From Bacteroidia bacterium (GTDB taxonomy: Bacteria > Bacteroidota > Bacteroidia > Bacteroidales > CAJPTX01): 34,998 nucleotides of DNA. Positions 31,540-34,998 of this stretch are shown here, piece by piece. The stretch is from positions 1 through 34,998 of the forward strand of contig CAJPTV010000009.1 in NCBI GenBank assembly GCA_905373665.1, read 5' to 3'. A program made the translations under genes and the position numbers. Every line of letters starts with the position of its first letter. The first letter of the stretch is position 1. The notes below the pieces were generated by a model that saw only the letters and a list, made by a program, of their open reading frames with translations, did no database searches and was not told the DNA's origin.

Positions 31540-32178
31540 ATGCACCCTGCTGCGATTTATCGTTCCCTCCCCCCGCTCGTCTTAGCCTCGGCCTCGCCCC
31601 GCCGTGCGCAGCTTCTTACAGAAATGGGGTTGGCGTTTGAAATCTGCCGAAGCACGGTAGACGAGCAAGAGATATTCCGCAACGCCCCGCCGCACTCGCA
31701 CGAGGAGGGGGTACTCAGGGTAGCCAATGCCAAGCGTGAAGACGTCTGTCTTAACCTTGCAGACCTTCGCCCTACGCTTGCCGATACGATGATCCTTGCT
31801 GCCGATACGGCGGTCTTTCTGGGCGAACAACGTCTCGACAAACCCAAAGACTACCACCAAGCACGCGAGACCCTTACACGCCTTGCTGGGCATACGCATT
31901 CGGTTATATCCGCCATTAGTCTCTCTTACAACGATCTGGTGTTGACGGCAGTTGATACCACGCGCGTGACCTTTGCCCCGCACCTCGTCGCAGAAACCGA
32001 GCACTACCTGCAGACAGCCCTCCCGCTTGACAAGGCGGGCGCTTACGGCATCCAAGAGTGGATAGGGCTCGTAGGCATCGAACGCATCGAGGGCTCTTAC
32101 ACCACCGTTATGGGGCTACCGACACACCTCCTACACCGACTCCTTTTACAAATCCTCGTGATGCACCAAGCGCGCTAG
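31540..32178 (+). CDS. maf: Maf family nucleotide pyrophosphatase (dTTP/UTP type)
   Basis: The 212-residue protein is a Maf/YhdE-type house-cleaning pyrophosphatase that hydrolyses dTTP, UTP or modified nucleoside triphosphates. The N-terminal signature is LVLASASPRRAQLL, the metal-binding region is ILAADTAVFLGEQRLDKPKD, and KAGAYGIQEWIGLVGIERIEG marks the YhdE (dTTP/UTPase) subfamily. AADTAV has Ala where many members have Val. It is slightly long at the C-terminus. Its TAG at 32176-32178 is followed after two bases by the ATG of the TonB-dependent receptor, so translation is probably coupled. Confidence 0.93.
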   Translation: MHPAAIYRSLPPLVLASASPRRAQLLTEMGLAFEICRSTVDEQEIFRNAPPHSHEEGVLRVANAKREDVCLNLADLRPTLADTMILAADTAVFLGEQRLDKPKDYHQARETLTRLAGHTHSVISAISLSYNDLVLTAVDTTRVTFAPHLVAETEHYLQTALPLDKAGAYGIQEWIGLVGIERIEGSYTTVMGLPTHLLHRLLLQILVMHQAR

Positions 32179-32180
32179 GG

Positions 32181-34625
32181 ATGTGGCGGATAGCTCTCGG
32201 CGCGCTCCTCTTCCTGCTTGTTGCTTTACCCACACGGGCGCAAGTCGTGCTCCGTGGGTCGGTGCTTGACCTTGAGCGTCAGCCCGTTGCTAATGCCAGT
32301 ATCATTGTGAAAGAGACGGGCAAGGGGACGACTGCCCATGCCAATGGCTCGTTTGAGTTGACCCTCCCAGAACGTCAGCGCCTCCACCTCCGCTTTGAGG
32401 CGATGGGCTACGAAGCCATCGATACCGTGGTTTCTACCTTCACGCAGCGCCTCCCGCCGATGAGTATCCTGCTCGAAGAACAGGTTACGCACATCGATCA
32501 GGTTGCCGTCGTCGGCCAGCGACGTAATTTTGCCACCCTTGAGCACATTGACGTTAAGACCATCTCGACCATGCGCGCCTCTTCGTTGGGAATAGAGCAC
32601 TTGGTGAAAACGCTCCCTGGTGTACAATCCTCGAACGAGCTGAGCTCGCAGTATTCCGTTCGTGGGGGTTCGTTTGACGAAAACCTCGTTTACATCGACG
32701 GGATGGAGGTCTACCGCCCGACGCTCGTCCGTTCGGGTAACCAAGAGGGGCTTTCGGTCATCAACCCTGATATGGTCGAAAAGCTCACCTTCTCGGCGGG
32801 CGGCTTTCCTGCTTACTATGGCGATAAGATGTCGTCTGTGCTGAGCATCCAATACCGTACCCCGCGCGACCTTGCTGCAAAGGTACAACTCGGGCTGTTG
32901 GAAAATAGGGTTTTGCTCGAGGGAGTAACCCCCTCCAAGGATCTCGGCGCGATGGTCGGGGTGCGTTACAAGACGACGCGCTTGCTCCTCAATACGACCG
33001 ACACGCAAGGGGACTACTCGCCCGCCTTTCTCGACCTGCAGAGCAAGTTACACTATAACCTCTCCCCGCGTTTCTCTCTCGACCTCGTGGCAGGGCTTGC
33101 ACGCAATGCCTACCGTTTTGTCCCTAAGGTTAAGCGCACCAATATCAATACCTTCTCGGGGGGCTATGATAACCTTACGGTCTACTACGAGGGAAAAGAG
33201 GAAGACTTTTACAACACCGCCTTTGCGAATGCTGCGCTCCGCTTCCGTCCCACCCCTGCGTGGGATTTGCGGGCAAACCTTTCGGCTTTCCATACCGCTG
33301 AGTTCGAGTCGTTTGACATCCTTGGTGAGTATTGGCTTAAGGAGCTACAGCCTGACGGGACGGCAATAGCCAACGTGAACGATTCGTTGGCGAATTTCGG
33401 TGTCGGCGGCGCGCTCGATCATGCCCGTAACCATTTCAATGCTTGGGTGGCTGGTGGGCAACTGAGTGCTCGCTATACGTTTGGAGACCATGCGCTGCAG
33501 TTGGGTGTCGAAGCGAAACAACACCTCTTAGACCACCGTCTGGCGGAGTGGCACGTGGTGGATAGTGCGGGGTATACACTGCCACGCAATAGACTCGCCT
33601 TTGAGGATGCGCAGACAATGCACACCAGTGGCACGCTCCGTTACCTCCGTCTTGCCGCCTATACGCACCTTCACCTGCAACAAGACTTTTGGCACACTCG
33701 GTGGGAATTGGATGCGGGGCTGCGACTCTCCACGCGTGACCAGTGGGATATGCCGCGCCTGAGCCCCCGTTTGGCTTTTACCGTTTCGCCAGAGGCTGTT
33801 CCGAACCTTGCGTGCTATTTCGCCTCGGGCGTCTATTACCAGTTTCCTTTCTACCGCGAAATGCGCGATAGGCGGGGCGAGTTACACCCCACCCTTGCGC
33901 CACAACGTGCCGTACACTTTGTCTTGGGGTCGCGGTGGAGCTTCCCTACGGCAACCTATCCGTTCCGTGTACAGCTCGAGCTCTTTCAGAAGGAGCTTGC
34001 CGAACTGATCCCCTATACCGTGGAGAACCTTTCGCTCCGCTACGAGGCGGCGAATATCGCCGAGGGACGTATCCGCGGTCTTGACCTTAAGGTGCACGGC
34101 GAGCTGGTTGCGGGGGCAGAGTCGTGGTTGAGCCTCTCGCTCATGAAGGCGCAAATGCATTTCACGGGCGAGCCGCGCGAGGCTGCACGCCGTCCGACAA
34201 GCGATGCTGATTTCCCGATGCCCTCCGATCAGCGCTTCGCCATTTCGCTCTTTTTGCAGGACTATCTGCCCAACCTTCCCTCCTATAGTGTAAATCTTAC
34301 CGCACATTACGCTTCTGGGCTACCATTTACGCCGCCGAACGCCCCTTATGGTGTAACTGCTAACCTCCCTGCTTATAAACGCGTAGATGTGGGCTTTGAG
34401 AAAGTTTTCAAGTCTTCGCAATATTCCGACCTCTGGTTACGCCGTACCGATTGGCTCAAGGAGTTCACCGTGGGGGTTGAGGTGCTGAACCTCCTCGACA
34501 TTGCCAATACCTCGTCGCTGCTCTGGGTGACCGTGCCCACGCCGCAGGGGGGCTTTACGCGCCTTGCTGTACCGAACTACCTCACTGCGCGTTGCGTCAA
34601 CTTCCGTGTGCGCTTGGGCTTTTAG
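32181..34625 (+). CDS. TonB-dependent receptor
   Basis: An 814-residue outer-membrane protein with a signal peptide (MWRIALGALLFLLVALPTRA, then Q). A CarboxypepD_reg-like domain follows (about 22-105, LRGSVLDLERQPVANASIIV), then a TonB plug (about 120-230) with GIEHLVKTLPGVQSSNELSS, YSVRGGSFDENLVYIDGMEV and FPAYYGDKMSSVLSI. A long beta-barrel ends in FRVRLGF with the terminal Phe expected for BAM insertion. It imports an unknown substrate using TonB energy. No lipoprotein partner follows. In-frame codons upstream to 32058 overlap maf; the ATG at 32181 is chosen for the signal peptide. Confidence 0.92.
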   Translation: MWRIALGALLFLLVALPTRAQVVLRGSVLDLERQPVANASIIVKETGKGTTAHANGSFELTLPERQRLHLRFEAMGYEAIDTVVSTFTQRLPPMSILLEEQVTHIDQVAVVGQRRNFATLEHIDVKTISTMRASSLGIEHLVKTLPGVQSSNELSSQYSVRGGSFDENLVYIDGMEVYRPTLVRSGNQEGLSVINPDMVEKLTFSAGGFPAYYGDKMSSVLSIQYRTPRDLAAKVQLGLLENRVLLEGVTPSKDLGAMVGVRYKTTRLLLNTTDTQGDYSPAFLDLQSKLHYNLSPRFSLDLVAGLARNAYRFVPKVKRTNINTFSGGYDNLTVYYEGKEEDFYNTAFANAALRFRPTPAWDLRANLSAFHTAEFESFDILGEYWLKELQPDGTAIANVNDSLANFGVGGALDHARNHFNAWVAGGQLSARYTFGDHALQLGVEAKQHLLDHRLAEWHVVDSAGYTLPRNRLAFEDAQTMHTSGTLRYLRLAAYTHLHLQQDFWHTRWELDAGLRLSTRDQWDMPRLSPRLAFTVSPEAVPNLACYFASGVYYQFPFYREMRDRRGELHPTLAPQRAVHFVLGSRWSFPTATYPFRVQLELFQKELAELIPYTVENLSLRYEAANIAEGRIRGLDLKVHGELVAGAESWLSLSLMKAQMHFTGEPREAARRPTSDADFPMPSDQRFAISLFLQDYLPNLPSYSVNLTAHYASGLPFTPPNAPYGVTANLPAYKRVDVGFEKVFKSSQYSDLWLRRTDWLKEFTVGVEVLNLLDIANTSSLLWVTVPTPQGGFTRLAVPNYLTARCVNFRVRLGF

Positions 34626-34642
34626 GGGGCGCTTCTCCTGTT

Positions 34643-34963
34643 ATGCTAGATTGGGTAAAACAGCTCATTGACGAACGACGGACGAGGCGTAAAGGGGGGC
34701 TCTACCACAAGACGCAAGTGCTCCTAGCCTATAACTCTAACCGTATCGAGGGAAGCCGACTGACTGAGGAGCAGACGCGCTATATCTTCGAGACGCGCAC
34801 CATTGGCTTTAAGGAGGAGGAAGCCTTGCCCGTCGATGATATTATCGAGACCTCCAATCACTTCGTAGCTTTTGACTTTCTGCTTGATACGCTCGATGCG
34901 CCACTCTCTGACGACATCCTTAAGACTTTTCATCGCCTACTAAAGGGGATTATTGCACAGTAA
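34643..34963 (+). pseudogene. Truncated Fic family protein (N-terminal part only)
   Basis: The 106-residue ORF matches the N-terminus of Fic-domain proteins. LLAYNSNRIEGSRLTEEQTR contains the inhibitory-helix motif (S/T)xxxE(G/N) as SNRIEG at 32-37. FETRTIGF, VDDIIETSNHFVAFDFLLD and LSDDILKTFHRLLK follow, as in intact relatives. The sequence then breaks into GIIAQ and a stop. The whole Fic core with HxFx(D/N)GNGR, needed for AMP transfer, is missing. The break is near 34946, and the DNA after it is clearly more AT-rich. An insertion or deletion has therefore probably cut the gene. Intact members transfer AMP to target proteins. The ATG at 34643 is preferred to the in-frame 34592 inside the receptor gene. 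Confidence 0.7.
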
Positions 34964-34998
34964 ATACATCTTATATTGATGATTTTTAGTAACTTAGT
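34946..34998. other. AT-rich DNA at the fic break, possible mobile-element end
   Basis: From about 34946 the sequence stops matching Fic proteins and becomes AT-rich (TACATCTTATATTGATGATT), unlike the GC-richer DNA on its left. It may be the left end of an insertion sequence or a deletion junction. Only 53 bases are visible, so no inverted repeat or transposase can be recognised. Confidence 0.3.

Overview
The window looks like chromosomal DNA from a member of the Bacteroidota, most likely Porphyromonas or a close relative. Three things point there. Two proteins carry type IX secretion (T9SS) C-terminal sorting domains, and a T9SS Plug (DUF5103) protein is present. Several families are typical of the phylum (DUF4831, DUF4783, DUF4290, DUF438 fusions, carboxypeptidase-regulatory-like outer-membrane receptors). 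Many genes are preceded by the Bacteroidota -7 box TAnnTTTG. No rRNA, tRNA, CRISPR array or complete insertion sequence was seen.

Layout. 1-102 is the tail of a membrane protein. 235-4235 holds an ECF-like sigma factor, rsmG, and a TPR sensor kinase with its LuxR-type response regulator. 4341-7016 is a compact run: DUF4831 lipoprotein, M20 amidohydrolase, DUF4783 protein. 7116-9275 is a large exported BspA-repeat/Ig-like protein with a T9SS domain, closed by a strong intrinsic terminator. 9379-15535 has recR behind a good promoter, a TPR protein, a 7TM-GAF membrane sensor, a small lipoprotein, gpsA and pgi. 15584-18130 holds DUF4290 (with a long Q-rich tail) abutting murA. 18131-18482 is a non-coding interval with a decayed nuclease-domain fragment and a striking regulatory region. 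18483-21835 is grpE-dnaJ-DUF438/PAS. 21948-24814 has a second T9SS cargo protein and a PIF1-like helicase. 24890-27607 is an outer-membrane beta-barrel protein, followed by a MmcQ/YjbR protein. The minus-strand Plug gene lies divergent from a KdsC-like phosphatase/UbiA prenyltransferase pair. A minus-strand flavin reductase, maf, a TonB-dependent receptor and a Fic protein cut off before its catalytic core finish the window.

Most interesting signals: (i) a match to a sigma-54 (-24/-12) promoter with correct spacing, preceded by two copies of CCATWCTGTCAC 33 bp apart, in front of grpE-dnaJ and a hemerythrin/PAS protein probably in the same operon, suggesting enhancer-dependent chaperone control; (ii) MurA has Asp instead of the catalytic-loop Cys, which predicts fosfomycin insensitivity; (iii) a Fic protein keeps its inhibitory SNRIEG motif but loses the catalytic half at a sharp junction with AT-rich DNA at the window edge; (iv) nested inverted repeats sit upstream of DUF4290 and of the second T9SS cargo gene. 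Housekeeping functions dominate. I see no clearly new multi-gene system, but the region around grpE is the best candidate for undescribed regulation.
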